From the NCBI RefSeq assembly GCF_008119785.1, contig NZ_VSFA01000062.1, positions 1 to 41,437 on the forward strand: a DNA stretch of 41,437 nucleotides, written 5' to 3'. Below the pieces are notes generated by a model, which saw nothing but the letters and a program-made list of their open reading frames with translations, made no database searches and was not told the DNA's origin. Every line of letters begins with the position of its first letter. The stretch's first letter is position 1. Positions 25,824-33,689 of the stretch are shown piece by piece. The DNA is from Micromonospora sp. MP36 (lineage in GTDB: Bacteria; Actinomycetota; Actinomycetes; Mycobacteriales; Micromonosporaceae). Made by a program: the position numbers and the translations under genes.

Positions 25824-26606
25824 ATGACTTCCGCACCCAAACACACAGTGATGCGCGATGCACCGGAGTGGCGGAAACTGGTCGACGACTACCGCCGTAA
25901 CGGTGTCGTCGCGGTGCCGCGCCTGGTGTCGCCGTCCGACATCGCTGACGTCCGCGTGGCGCTGAGGCGCTATATCCGCGACACCGTGCCACACCTCCCG
26001 CCCGGCGACCTGGTGCGGGAAGCCGACGGCGTTTCGGTACGAAACCTGTGGCGCATGGAAAAGTACGACGACTACTTCGCCGCGCTCGGCAACCGGGAGG
26101 ACATCCTCCACGTGGTCGGCGCTCTCCTCGGCGGAAAACCGGTGCTGTGCGCGGTCGAAACTTTCAACAAACCGGCTCGGCACGGCAGCGGCGTCCCGCA
26201 ACACCAGGACAACGCGTACTTCTGCCAGGATCCACCGGACATGTGCACGGTCTGGATCGCGATCGACGCCGCGACCGAGCAGAACGGACCGGTCCAGTAC
26301 GCCCGCGGTACCACCCACACCCTGCTGCCTCACCGGGCGTCCGGTATCCCGGGCAACTCGATGGTCATGTCACAGCTCCGGGAGTACCCCGCCGAGCAGG
26401 TCACGACCGCGATCCTCGAACCGGGCGACGCGATGATCCACCACTGCCAGACCGTGCACTGGAGCACGCCGAACCACACCGACTACAACCGGTGCGGTCT
26501 CCTGCTCGTCTACCGCGCCTCGCACACCAGGACCGACCCGGCGCTGAGGGAGCTCTACACCCAAGCCGCCGCTGCTTTTGCGGCCCGGCAGGACCCGGGC
26601 ATGTAG
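25824..26606 (+). CDS. PhyH-family Fe(II)/2-oxoglutarate-dependent oxygenase
   Basis: Intact oxygenase of 260 residues. The iron facial triad is visible: His127-x-Asp129 in VPQHQDNAYF and a distal His (about 212) in the CQTVHWSTPN segment. The 2-oxoglutarate-binding Arg is likely in NRCGLLLVYR shortly after. PhyH relatives hydroxylate lipids, sugars, phosphonates and natural products; no substrate can be assigned. ATG 25824 has AGGGGAGC upstream; ATG 25740, which has GAGGCAGG upstream, would add 28 residues and is a fair alternative. It shows little similarity beyond the fold to the broken PhyH gene at 13077. Its promoter carries the proposed operator. Confidence 0.87.
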   Translation: MTSAPKHTVMRDAPEWRKLVDDYRRNGVVAVPRLVSPSDIADVRVALRRYIRDTVPHLPPGDLVREADGVSVRNLWRMEKYDDYFAALGNREDILHVVGALLGGKPVLCAVETFNKPARHGSGVPQHQDNAYFCQDPPDMCTVWIAIDAATEQNGPVQYARGTTHTLLPHRASGIPGNSMVMSQLREYPAEQVTTAILEPGDAMIHHCQTVHWSTPNHTDYNRCGLLLVYRASHTRTDPALRELYTQAAAAFAARQDPGM

Positions 26607-26670
26607 GTGGTTCCGGGTCCTGGCAAGGGCAGCGGGCCAGTGAACTGTTGGACCGGCTTCGGGAGCCCCA

Positions 26671-26710
26671 TTGAAGATCGTCTCGGTGACCCCGATCGTC
26701 GTCGGGGCCC
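26671..26710 (+). pseudogene. Remnant start of an enolase-superfamily (mandelate racemase-like) gene
   Basis: From TTG 26671 the frame reads MKIVSVTPIVVGAR before drifting into a stop at 26725. This is the usual opening strand of mandelate racemase/sugar-acid dehydratase proteins (MKI-x-SV-x-P-type). Nothing else of the enzyme remains; the sequence passes into the frame of a lectin-like domain at about 26710. A sugar-acid dehydratase would fit the pathway suggested by the FAH, SDR and lactonase-like genes. The evidence is a 14-residue match, so confidence is moderate. Confidence 0.45.
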
Positions 26711-26713
26711 GCA

Positions 26714-27193
26714 TTGCAGGACAATGACCAGACCGCACGGGCCGAGGCGACGATCCCGGCATTCCGGCCGGCGTTGTCGATGCAGATTGCGTTCGGCTAC
26801 GAAGGCTACGGCTACGGTTCCGGCGCGTTGTGGGACATCCTCGGCACGGATGACTCCGGTGCGACCAAGACTGCGGAGAAGCTCCATGCCTATGCCGACT
26901 GGAGCGCGAACGCCATGGTCGCCAAGGCCTGGAACGGCTCGGCCTGGGAGGAGATCGGCCGCAAGTCCCCCGCCATTGCGAACCGCTCGTGGACGCACTT
27001 CTCCCTCGACGTTGCCCCGACCGGAACGACTGCCACCCTCGACGGCACCGTCCTTGGCACGACGAAGCGCAAGCTCGCCGACGTCTCCAAGGTCACCGGC
27101 ATGCACGTCGCCACCGGCCTCAACCCCGAGGACGTCGGCAACATGGAGCACTCCTACGACGACGTGAAATTCACCCCCATCAGCGCCGGCTGA
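26714..27193 (+). pseudogene. C-terminal fragment of a secreted lectin-like/BNR protein
   Basis: An open frame of about 160 codons with no signal peptide and no proper start (only TTG 26714, directly at the junction). The content is a concanavalin/laminin G-like jelly-roll: repeated short beta strands ending SWTHFSLDVAPTGTTATLDGT and a final YDDVKFTPISAG. The closing pattern resembles the C-terminal domain of the next protein and the N-terminal domain of the protein at 11019, so it is probably what is left of a fourth secreted sialidase-like or glycan-binding protein. The frame is closed just upstream (TGA 26687), supporting a deletion rather than a new gene. Confidence 0.6.
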
Positions 27194-27294
27194 ACGACAC
27201 CGCTCGACGGCTTCCTGATCGACCTCGTGGATACCTCGTCTTCGAGAGCGCCGTCGAGCCCGAGCTGATCGGCGACCAGCAATCGGGAGCAGAC

Positions 27295-29535
27295 ATGAAG
27301 AGGACTCGCACGGCGATGGCCGTACTCAGCGTCGCGGCGCTGGGCGTCATCGCGATACCGTCACCGCAAGCGAGCAGCAGTGGCGAAAACCCCACCGACG
27401 GTGGCGACCCAGATGGCTACGCCATCGCCCAGCAGCCGTACAGCGCGGTCTACGAAGGCGCCCCCGGCGTCATCGCCGGCAACGCGTTCGTCGAGACGTT
27501 CGACACGATCGACCGTAACAACCTGCCGACCAAGCACGTGCTGATGACCTGGCAGGAGAACGAGGACATCGCCACGGTCGACAACCTCGCCGCGATGATC
27601 CATTCCGATGACCGTGGTTACACGTTTCCGAGCGGCATCGACCGCAACTCCGGCTCCGGCTTCTACACCAAACTCCGCGACGGCGCGATCCTCATGGTCG
27701 AGTTCATCCCGGCGAAGGTCATCGACTCCCACACCGTCGAACTGGTGTCGCGCCGCTCGACCGACAACGGCAAGACGTGGAAGCGGGAAGCCGCTATGTT
27801 CACCACCGACCAGACCTTCAACCCCGCACGGTTCGACCGGGGAATGCGGGCGCACCGCGACATCTTCTACGCCCTCGACGGGTCGTTGCTGATGGGCTAT
27901 TACACGGCTTACCAGCAGGACTCCGGCCACCGCGCCGAGATCGCGCGCAGCATCGACAACGGCAAGACCTGGAAGCGATACGCCACGGTCGGGCCACCGA
28001 CGAGCGACGGCTACCAGTACAACGAGACCGGAATCGCCCGCGCCGTCAACGGTGACCTGGTCGCAGTGATGCGGACGTACAAGCTCGGTGGTCTCGCCCT
28101 GACAGAGCTGCGCACGGCCCGCTCGACCGACGACGGGAAGACCTGGTCGACACCGGTACCGGCGAAGATCACGACCGCGTCGGGTGAGCCCGCTCCGACC
28201 ACCGGGGTGATGCCGACGCTACGCATGCTGCCCAACGGCATCATGACGATGACGTGGGGCCGACCCGACAACTGGATCGCGATCTCACCCGACGGCCTCG
28301 GCAACAGCTGGGAGAAAGCGCAGGTGACCTACCGCAACTACCCGCGGGTGGTCTCCAGCTTCCAGCGGTCCCATGGCTCGTCGGGCAACGGCGCCCACGC
28401 CGTCGTCGCGGCGAACCGGGTGCTGCAGGTGGGCGACAACTGTGCGCCGTCGTGGGGTTGCCCGGAAACAGACTCCGGGTTCCACACCGACGGTGAGTAC
28501 CGTGTATGGAAGAAGTTCATCGACATCGTCGGCCCCGGCACCGGCAAGATCGACCTGCTCGGCAAGTACGCCAAGAAGAAGGTCACGATCGACACCACGA
28601 TGACGAGCACCAACCCGAAACTGCCGGAGATGAGTCCGCTCGGTGCCATCGACGGCAGCACCGAGTGGGCGTCGTCAGCGGTCCGCAAGGACCGGGAGGT
28701 CCCTGCGACGTACACCCTCACGCTCGACCGGACGTACACGCTGACCCGCGCGGGCTTGAGCCTTCACCCCGGTCAGCCCAGCGCGGCGAAGGTCGAAGCC
28801 TCCGTCGACGGCACGACCTGGACGACGGTCGTCGACACCGGCCAGATCACCAGTCATGCCCTGGAGTACTTCGACATCGACAAGGTCCGCGCCAAGCAGG
28901 TCCGCGTCACCGTCAACGACCCGAGCAGCAACGGTGCGGCGTTCCTCAACGAGGTCGAGCTGTACTCCACCGTGGACTCATTCGAAAACGACCCCGTCAA
29001 CCAGGTGCCGCGCGGCTACACCGACGCGGTCGGGGTGACGGTCACCGACTTCGACGTCGATGACTCGCGCCACGTGATGCGCCTCGCCGACGCCTGGAGC
29101 GACCGGATCGCCCAGGCCACCCGCGTCTCCGCGGCGGCGCCGAAGCAAACCCTGGAGTTCCGGGTAAACTCCATCGGCTACGCCCGTAGCTTCGGGTTCA
29201 CCACCAGGGGCGACACCGCCAGCGCTCACGGCCTGCCGGCGTACCAGATGAACGTCGGCAGTGACGGCAGCATCGGCTGGTACGACGGCACCGCAAAGAA
29301 ATGGAACAAGCTCACCCCGGCCGGGACCGTGCCGCAGAAGGAGTGGCACACGATCCGGGTGGAGGCCACCCTCACCGGCGCCGAGGTATTCCTCGACGGC
29401 GCGCCGGTCGGCTCGGCACCACCGACGACACCGGGTATCACGGCGCTCACCGGGCACCAGTTCGCATCCAGCGGCACAGCCTCCTTCTATGACCACTTCC
29501 TCATCGATGACGTCGAGCAAACCAACCCCGCCTGA
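27295..29535 (+). CDS. Secreted three-domain sialidase-like protein (BNR propeller, F5/8C-like, lectin-like)
   Basis: Exported protein of 746 residues. The signal peptide spans about 1-29 (RTRTAMAVLSVAALGVIAIP). A propeller of roughly 390 residues carries Asp boxes STDNGKTW (near 155), SIDNGKTW (219) and STDDGKTW (277). Next comes a galactose-binding, F5/8 type C-like domain (about 420-560: LGAIDGSTEWASSAV, then LEYFDIDKVRAKQVRVTVND). The C-terminus (about 562-746) is a laminin G-like domain ending YDHFLIDDVEQ. The architecture implies attachment to glycan or cell-surface material, with the propeller as exo-hydrolase. The frame is open upstream, but ATG 27295 follows GGGAGCAG and starts a standard signal peptide. 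No TTGACATGRAAC element is seen in the 101-base gap before it; its original promoter may have lain upstream of the deleted segment. Confidence 0.85.
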   Translation: MKRTRTAMAVLSVAALGVIAIPSPQASSSGENPTDGGDPDGYAIAQQPYSAVYEGAPGVIAGNAFVETFDTIDRNNLPTKHVLMTWQENEDIATVDNLAAMIHSDDRGYTFPSGIDRNSGSGFYTKLRDGAILMVEFIPAKVIDSHTVELVSRRSTDNGKTWKREAAMFTTDQTFNPARFDRGMRAHRDIFYALDGSLLMGYYTAYQQDSGHRAEIARSIDNGKTWKRYATVGPPTSDGYQYNETGIARAVNGDLVAVMRTYKLGGLALTELRTARSTDDGKTWSTPVPAKITTASGEPAPTTGVMPTLRMLPNGIMTMTWGRPDNWIAISPDGLGNSWEKAQVTYRNYPRVVSSFQRSHGSSGNGAHAVVAANRVLQVGDNCAPSWGCPETDSGFHTDGEYRVWKKFIDIVGPGTGKIDLLGKYAKKKVTIDTTMTSTNPKLPEMSPLGAIDGSTEWASSAVRKDREVPATYTLTLDRTYTLTRAGLSLHPGQPSAAKVEASVDGTTWTTVVDTGQITSHALEYFDIDKVRAKQVRVTVNDPSSNGAAFLNEVELYSTVDSFENDPVNQVPRGYTDAVGVTVTDFDVDDSRHVMRLADAWSDRIAQATRVSAAAPKQTLEFRVNSIGYARSFGFTTRGDTASAHGLPAYQMNVGSDGSIGWYDGTAKKWNKLTPAGTVPQKEWHTIRVEATLTGAEVFLDGAPVGSAPPTTPGITALTGHQFASSGTASFYDHFLIDDVEQTNPA

Positions 29536-29554
29536 CGGCGGCATGGGTGCGACG

Positions 29555-29587
29555 GCCACGGCCGCTCCGGCAACGGGCGGCCGTGGC
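29555..29587 (+). terminator. Rho-independent-type hairpin after third sialidase-like gene
   Basis: Perfect 11 bp inverted repeat GCCACGGCCGC and GCGGCCGTGGC with an 11-base loop, 20 bases after the stop codon. Beyond it, up to 29825, I see no gene or RNA signature. Confidence 0.75.
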
Positions 29588-29825
29588 TACAGCGTGCTTC
29601 AATCTGCTGCTCCCACCGGCCGGATGAGGTTTCGGCAAGGGCGACGCCCACCGTCGGGAGACCATTTCAGCATGCCAACGAAGCACCATCTCTACGGTGC
29701 AACCTCCCCGCCAGATCAGGGGCTCTACCCGCGTCTCGACCTGGCTCGACAGGTTGCGGAGTGCGTCGGCAGGGCGCCCCGGGACCCGGCCGCCGCTTCG
29801 AGCGCGGGTTCGGTTGGGATCCCGT

Positions 29826-30269
29826 CTACCCCAGCTGGTCTCGGCGGCGGGTCAGGTAGGCGGTCTCGGCGGTGTTGCCGGCCAGCTCGATGGCTTTGTC
29901 GTATGCCGCGTGTGACTGCTGGCTTTGGCCCAGCCGGCGTAGCAGGTCGGCGCGGGTCGCGTGGTAGGCGTGATAGCCGGCCAGCTTGTCCTCGAGGCGG
30001 TCGACGGCCGCCAGGGCCACGTGCGGGCCGTCGAGCTCGGCGACCGCGATGGCCCGGTTGAGGGCGATGATCGGGGAGGGGTCGAGGCGGACGAGTTGGT
30101 CGTAGAGCGCGACGACCTGCGACCAGTCGGTGTCGCGTACGTCGCGGGCGGAGGTGTGTACGGCGTTGATCGCGGCGAGGATCTGGTAGCGGCCCGGGGC
30201 CACCCCGGCGGCCAGGCGTTCGCGGACCAGTAGGTCCAGCGGCAGTTCCTCCCCGCCGTCGGCCTTCAC
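29826..30269 (-). pseudogene. C-terminal part of an ECF42-type sigma factor fused to a sigma-like gene remnant
   Basis: The last about 130 codons are the TPR-like C-terminal extension of ECF42 sigma factors: APGRYQILAAINAVHTSA, DTDWSQVVALYDQL, DPSPIIALNRAIAVAELDGP and HATRADLLRRLGQ. The sigma-2 and sigma-4 domains that should precede it are absent. Upstream, around 30233, the frame enters the middle of a different gene (VVKADGGEELPLDLL), a copy of sequence at 37313. GTG 30269 is only the first start-like codon, not a genuine gene start. The extension in ECF42 proteins is thought to take part in controlling the sigma factor; alone it should be inert. It looks like a deletion or recombination product between two sigma-like genes. 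Confidence 0.75.
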
Positions 30270-30600
30270 GACCGCGGCGCCGGCGCGCCATGCCGCCCAG
30301 CACAGCCGCAGCCACAGCCGGGGTGGGGCGAGGTCCCCCGTACGTAGTGCCTGGAGAAACCCGGCCAGTACTTCGGAGTCAACGTCGTCGGCGTGCCCGG
30401 ACGTATCCGCGGCTGATCTTCGCCGCGAGGTGCGTCAGCGCGGGCAGAGCCACCCCGATCGCACCGACGACCCAGGCGGGTCCCCGGTCGCGGGCATGGT
30501 GAGCCAACTGCTGCCACAGCTCGTCGGTGGTGTCGCTGTCGTAGCGCTCGCACACCAGCAGCTTGCGCAGCTCGTCCAGCGGCATCGTCTTATCCGGCAG
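30234..30600 (-). repeat. Dispersed repeat, copy A of sigma-like gene segment
   Basis: This 367-base stretch aligns to 37313-37679 in the same orientation at roughly 85-90% identity by eye, including long identical runs around 30400-30440 and 30515-30545. The two copies lie about 7 kb apart and flank the dikinase, WYL regulator, reductase and winged-helix genes. Confidence 0.8.
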
Positions 30601-30744
30601 TCCCCGGCACCGTCCAGACCCACCATCGGGCCGCACGGCCAGGCCGTACCTCGCCAGCCACGCCCTGCCCCCGTGAACGCACACCTCATACTGCCACTTC
30701 CGGTCGGAGGGCCATGACCCGTCGCCGCCGCCCACGCGGCGCAT
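30234..30744 (-). pseudogene. Decayed copy of the sigma-like accessory gene
   Basis: On the minus strand, TMPLDELRKLLVCERYDSD and PAWVVGAIGVALPALTHLAA match the intact protein at 36941-37798 nearly residue for residue. After SRGY the frame is shifted by one base (around 30390-30415) and reaches a stop at 30379, while the similarity continues in the next frame (DSEVLAGFLQALR, WAAWRAGAAVVKADGG) until the ECF42 junction at about 30233. The first about 45 codons from ATG 30744 (MRRVGGGDGSWPSDRKWQYE) do not match the intact copy. The gene therefore has one frameshift and a replaced C-terminus. Confidence 0.75.
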
Positions 30745-30779
30745 GTCCACCTGCCGCGCCGCGTCCGCAATAGCCGGAC

Positions 30780-31083
30780 GTGCTGGACACGGCCGCTGGC
30801 TTCGGCGTAGTGAGCTTCGTCGCTGCCATGGACGATCGGTCAAGAAGCGCAGGGTTCGCGGCAGGTGAGTGGCAAGACGTGAGCGCCTGCAGCGTTACCC
30901 GCACAGCACGACTTCCCCATAGCAGTACGAAGGCGACGATGGCGGCCGCTCCGGTCGCAGATACCTCCCCATGGTGAGGCCGCATAGCGGGAACAGGCCG
31001 GCCATCGACATCCCGCTCGCTACGTAGCGCAGAGTTTGGAGATCCTCCTGGTCGCTTCCGTAAGGCCGGTCCCAAGTCGGCAT
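30780..31083 (-). pseudogene. Possible frameshifted small membrane protein
   Basis: From ATG 31083 on the minus strand the frame reads MPTWDRPYGSDQEDLQTL and a hydrophobic helix (YVASGMSMAGLFPLCGLTMG), then loses its character. A second hydrophobic helix (ATGAAAIVAFVLLWGSRAV) continues in the neighbouring frame near 30950. Joined by one indel they would make a two-helix membrane protein divergent from the dikinase. Base composition is slightly less GC-rich here than in the surrounding genes. The evidence is only hydrophobicity and continuity; it may be chance. Confidence 0.25.
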
Positions 31084-31119
31084 GATCCGCGCTCTCTGCA
31101 GGGGTGGTCGTTGACATTG

Positions 31120-31163
31120 CGACTGCATTGCCAACCAGGTTACGGTAGTTCGCGATGCAGTCG
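31120..31163 (+). promoter_or_regulatory. Inverted repeat in the dikinase promoter region
   Basis: CGACTGCAT (31120-31128) and ATGCAGTCG (31155-31163) form a perfect 9 bp inverted repeat centred 45 bases before the dikinase ATG. TTGACA at 31111-31116 overlaps its left side, although no good -10 is found at 17 bases. Length and position suit a repressor operator or a leader hairpin. No regulator gene for it is recognisable here. Confidence 0.45.
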
Positions 31164-31185
31164 TATTGCAAAGAGGTGACCCTCG

Positions 31186-33588
31186 ATGCGTGTAATCCCG
31201 CTGCCCGAAGCGTCCGCCCAAATGGCCGATCTGGTGGGCGGCAAGGCGGCCGGCCTCGGCGAGTTGATCCGCGGGGGCGAGCGAGTGCCGCCGGGATTCT
31301 GCGTCACCACCGAGGCGTACCGGTCGGGCGTCATCCCCAAGGCGGAGATCATCGACGCGTACCAGCGGCTCGGTGCGGGCCCAGTGGCGGTGCGGTCCAG
31401 CGCGACGGCCGAGGACCTGCCGGACGCGAGCTTCGCCGGACAGCAGGACACCGTTCTCAACGTCACCGGCACCGCTGAACTGATCGCCGCGATCGAGAAG
31501 TGCTGGGACTCGCTGCACGCCGCCCGCGCGGTCGCCTACCGCGACGCCCACCACATCGATCACGACGCGGTCCGGATGGCCGTCGTCGTGCAACGGATGG
31601 TCGCCGCCGAGGTGTCAGGGGTGCTGTTCACCGCGAACCCACTGACCGGCTGCCGCACCGAGATGATGGTCGACGCCGCGCCCGGTCCCGGCACGGCGGT
31701 GGTGGACGGCGGCACTGTCGTGGACCACTACATCCTCGACGGGACGGACCAGGATGGCACCGGCTGTCTGGCAACGGCCCAACTGGCCGAGCTGCGGGGC
31801 GTCGGCGAGCGCCTCCAGCGGCACTTCGGCTGCCCGCAGGACGTGGAGTGGGCAATCGACGAAGACGGGACGGTGTGGCTGCTGCAGTCGCGGCCGATCA
31901 CCACACTCTTCCCCCTCCCGCCGGACACCGACAAACCCCTTCCGCGCGTCTACCTGGAATTCGGCCACGTCCAGGGCATGCTCCAGCCCGTCACGCCGAT
32001 GGGCATGTCAACGCTGAAGTCGCTGGTCGCGGCGATGCTCGCCGCGCTCGGCATCAGGGCCGAGATCGTCGACATCGGTGGGCGACTCTACGGCGACCTG
32101 ACCGATCTGGCGCGCAGCAGGTCCGCCCGCAAGCGACTGGTCAAGCTCATGGCTGTCGACTTCGGACCACGTGCCCAGGCGGTCATGCAGCAGGTCCTGG
32201 CGGACCCGCGGTTCGCCCCGAGCAAGGACCGCCCAGAACGCCGGCGTAGATCCGACGCCGCATCACTGCGGACCGCCGTGCGGCTGGTGGTCGGTGGCGT
32301 GCGGGCACTGGCCCGACCCGACGCGGCGCGGACGCGGATGTTCGACGCCATCGAGCAGTTGAAGCTTCGGTCAGCTGCGCCCGACGGCCTGCGTACCGCC
32401 GCGGAACGGCTGTGCTTCGTGCAGGCCCAGGAGCCGGCGAGCAGCCCGAATGACATCGTCTCACCCATCGTGGCCGGAATGCTCGCGGCCGCGCTGCCGG
32501 CTCACCTACTCAAGGGCGTCGCCCGCGAGGACGAGGTCCACGCCGTCCTGGGTGGGATGCCCTACAACGTCACCATCGAGATGGATCTCGCGCTGTGGCG
32601 GCTTGCCCAGCGCGCCGGCGACCACCGACAGTTGCTGCTGCACACGCCGCCAGACGAGCTGGCCGCGCGGTACCGACAGGGGACGCTCCCGGACATCGGA
32701 CTGGCGGCGTTCCTCGACACCTACGGCCACCGGGGCGTCGCCGAGGTCGACCTTGGAGTGCCGCGCTGGGACGAAGACCCTGCACCGGTCTTCACCATGA
32801 TCGCCAACTACCTACGGGTCACGGATCCGGAGCAGGCACCCGACCGGCGCTTTGCACGCGCGGCCGCCACGGCGGAAGCCACCCTCCACGAGCTCGTCTT
32901 CCGGGCCCGCCGCCGCAGGCCGGTGCGGGGCCGCCTCGCCGGGTTCCTGCTGCGCCGCGCCCGGGCGTTGGGGGGCCTGCGGGAGGCGGGCAAGTTCGCC
33001 GGCCTGTACCGGTTGCGGGAGATGCGGCGGCAACTGCTCTCCGTGGGCGTCGACCTGACCAGCACCGGACTGCTCGACCAGCCCGGCGACATCATGTTCC
33101 TGACCCTCGACGAGGTGCACAATGCCGTGCACCAGAACGTCGACCACCGGCAGACGGTCGCCTCCCGCAAAGCGATCCACCAGCGGGAGTTGCGCCGCCG
33201 GACCGTACCGGTGGCGCTGCTGTCGGACGGCACCGACCTGGAGGCGGTCCTGCCGGCACCGGCCGCCGCGGATGGCGCGCTGACGGGCGTAGGGGCGGCC
33301 GCGGGCCAGGCGACCGGCCCCGCCCGGGTCGTCCACGACCCGAGCACTGCCCACATCGAACCCGGCGACGTCCTGGTCACCGCCACCACGGACCCGGGAT
33401 GGACCCCACTGTTCCTCACCGTCGCAGCGCTGGTCACCGAAACCGGTGCGGTCATGGCCCACGGCCCCACCGTGGCCCGGGAGTACGGCATCCCCGCGGT
33501 CATCTGCGTTCCCGACGCGACCCGGAAGATCTCCACCGGGCAGATCATCACCGTGGACGCTGCGGCCGGAACCGTGACGATCCACTGA
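31186..33588 (+). CDS. PEP synthase/rifampicin phosphotransferase-like dikinase
   Basis: Three-domain dikinase of 800 residues. The N-terminal ATP-grasp domain opens with LVGGKAAGLGELI and contains PVAVRSSATAEDLPDASFAGQQDT, the ATP-binding Arg region shared by PEP synthase and rifampicin phosphotransferase (RPH), and ends with QSRPITT near 238. A central domain (about 250-690) takes the place of the RPH substrate domain. The C-terminal swivelling domain carries the catalytic His759 in AVMAHGPTVAREYGIPAV. Length and domain order (ATP, middle, His) are those of RPH-type proteins rather than true PEP synthases, which continue with a PEP-binding barrel. Antibiotic inactivation is not shown: the middle domain is divergent and the inverted repeat upstream is not the known rifampin-associated element. 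Substrate unknown. ATG 31186 follows AGAGGTGA. Confidence 0.82.
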   Translation: MRVIPLPEASAQMADLVGGKAAGLGELIRGGERVPPGFCVTTEAYRSGVIPKAEIIDAYQRLGAGPVAVRSSATAEDLPDASFAGQQDTVLNVTGTAELIAAIEKCWDSLHAARAVAYRDAHHIDHDAVRMAVVVQRMVAAEVSGVLFTANPLTGCRTEMMVDAAPGPGTAVVDGGTVVDHYILDGTDQDGTGCLATAQLAELRGVGERLQRHFGCPQDVEWAIDEDGTVWLLQSRPITTLFPLPPDTDKPLPRVYLEFGHVQGMLQPVTPMGMSTLKSLVAAMLAALGIRAEIVDIGGRLYGDLTDLARSRSARKRLVKLMAVDFGPRAQAVMQQVLADPRFAPSKDRPERRRRSDAASLRTAVRLVVGGVRALARPDAARTRMFDAIEQLKLRSAAPDGLRTAAERLCFVQAQEPASSPNDIVSPIVAGMLAAALPAHLLKGVAREDEVHAVLGGMPYNVTIEMDLALWRLAQRAGDHRQLLLHTPPDELAARYRQGTLPDIGLAAFLDTYGHRGVAEVDLGVPRWDEDPAPVFTMIANYLRVTDPEQAPDRRFARAAATAEATLHELVFRARRRRPVRGRLAGFLLRRARALGGLREAGKFAGLYRLREMRRQLLSVGVDLTSTGLLDQPGDIMFLTLDEVHNAVHQNVDHRQTVASRKAIHQRELRRRTVPVALLSDGTDLEAVLPAPAAADGALTGVGAAAGQATGPARVVHDPSTAHIEPGDVLVTATTDPGWTPLFLTVAALVTETGAVMAHGPTVAREYGIPAVICVPDATRKISTGQIITVDAAAGTVTIH

Positions 33589-33689
33589 CCGACGCGGGTG
33601 CCGACGTAGTGGCTCGGCGGCCGGAGCGCGGTGACGCGACCGGCCACCCAGCCGCACGTCCGCCCGATCGATCTCCTCTGCCCACTTCT

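Noticed and set aside
29620..29825. tRNA-like GGTTC-containing stretch near 29806
   Set aside because: No acceptor or anticodon stem pairing could be formed around it.
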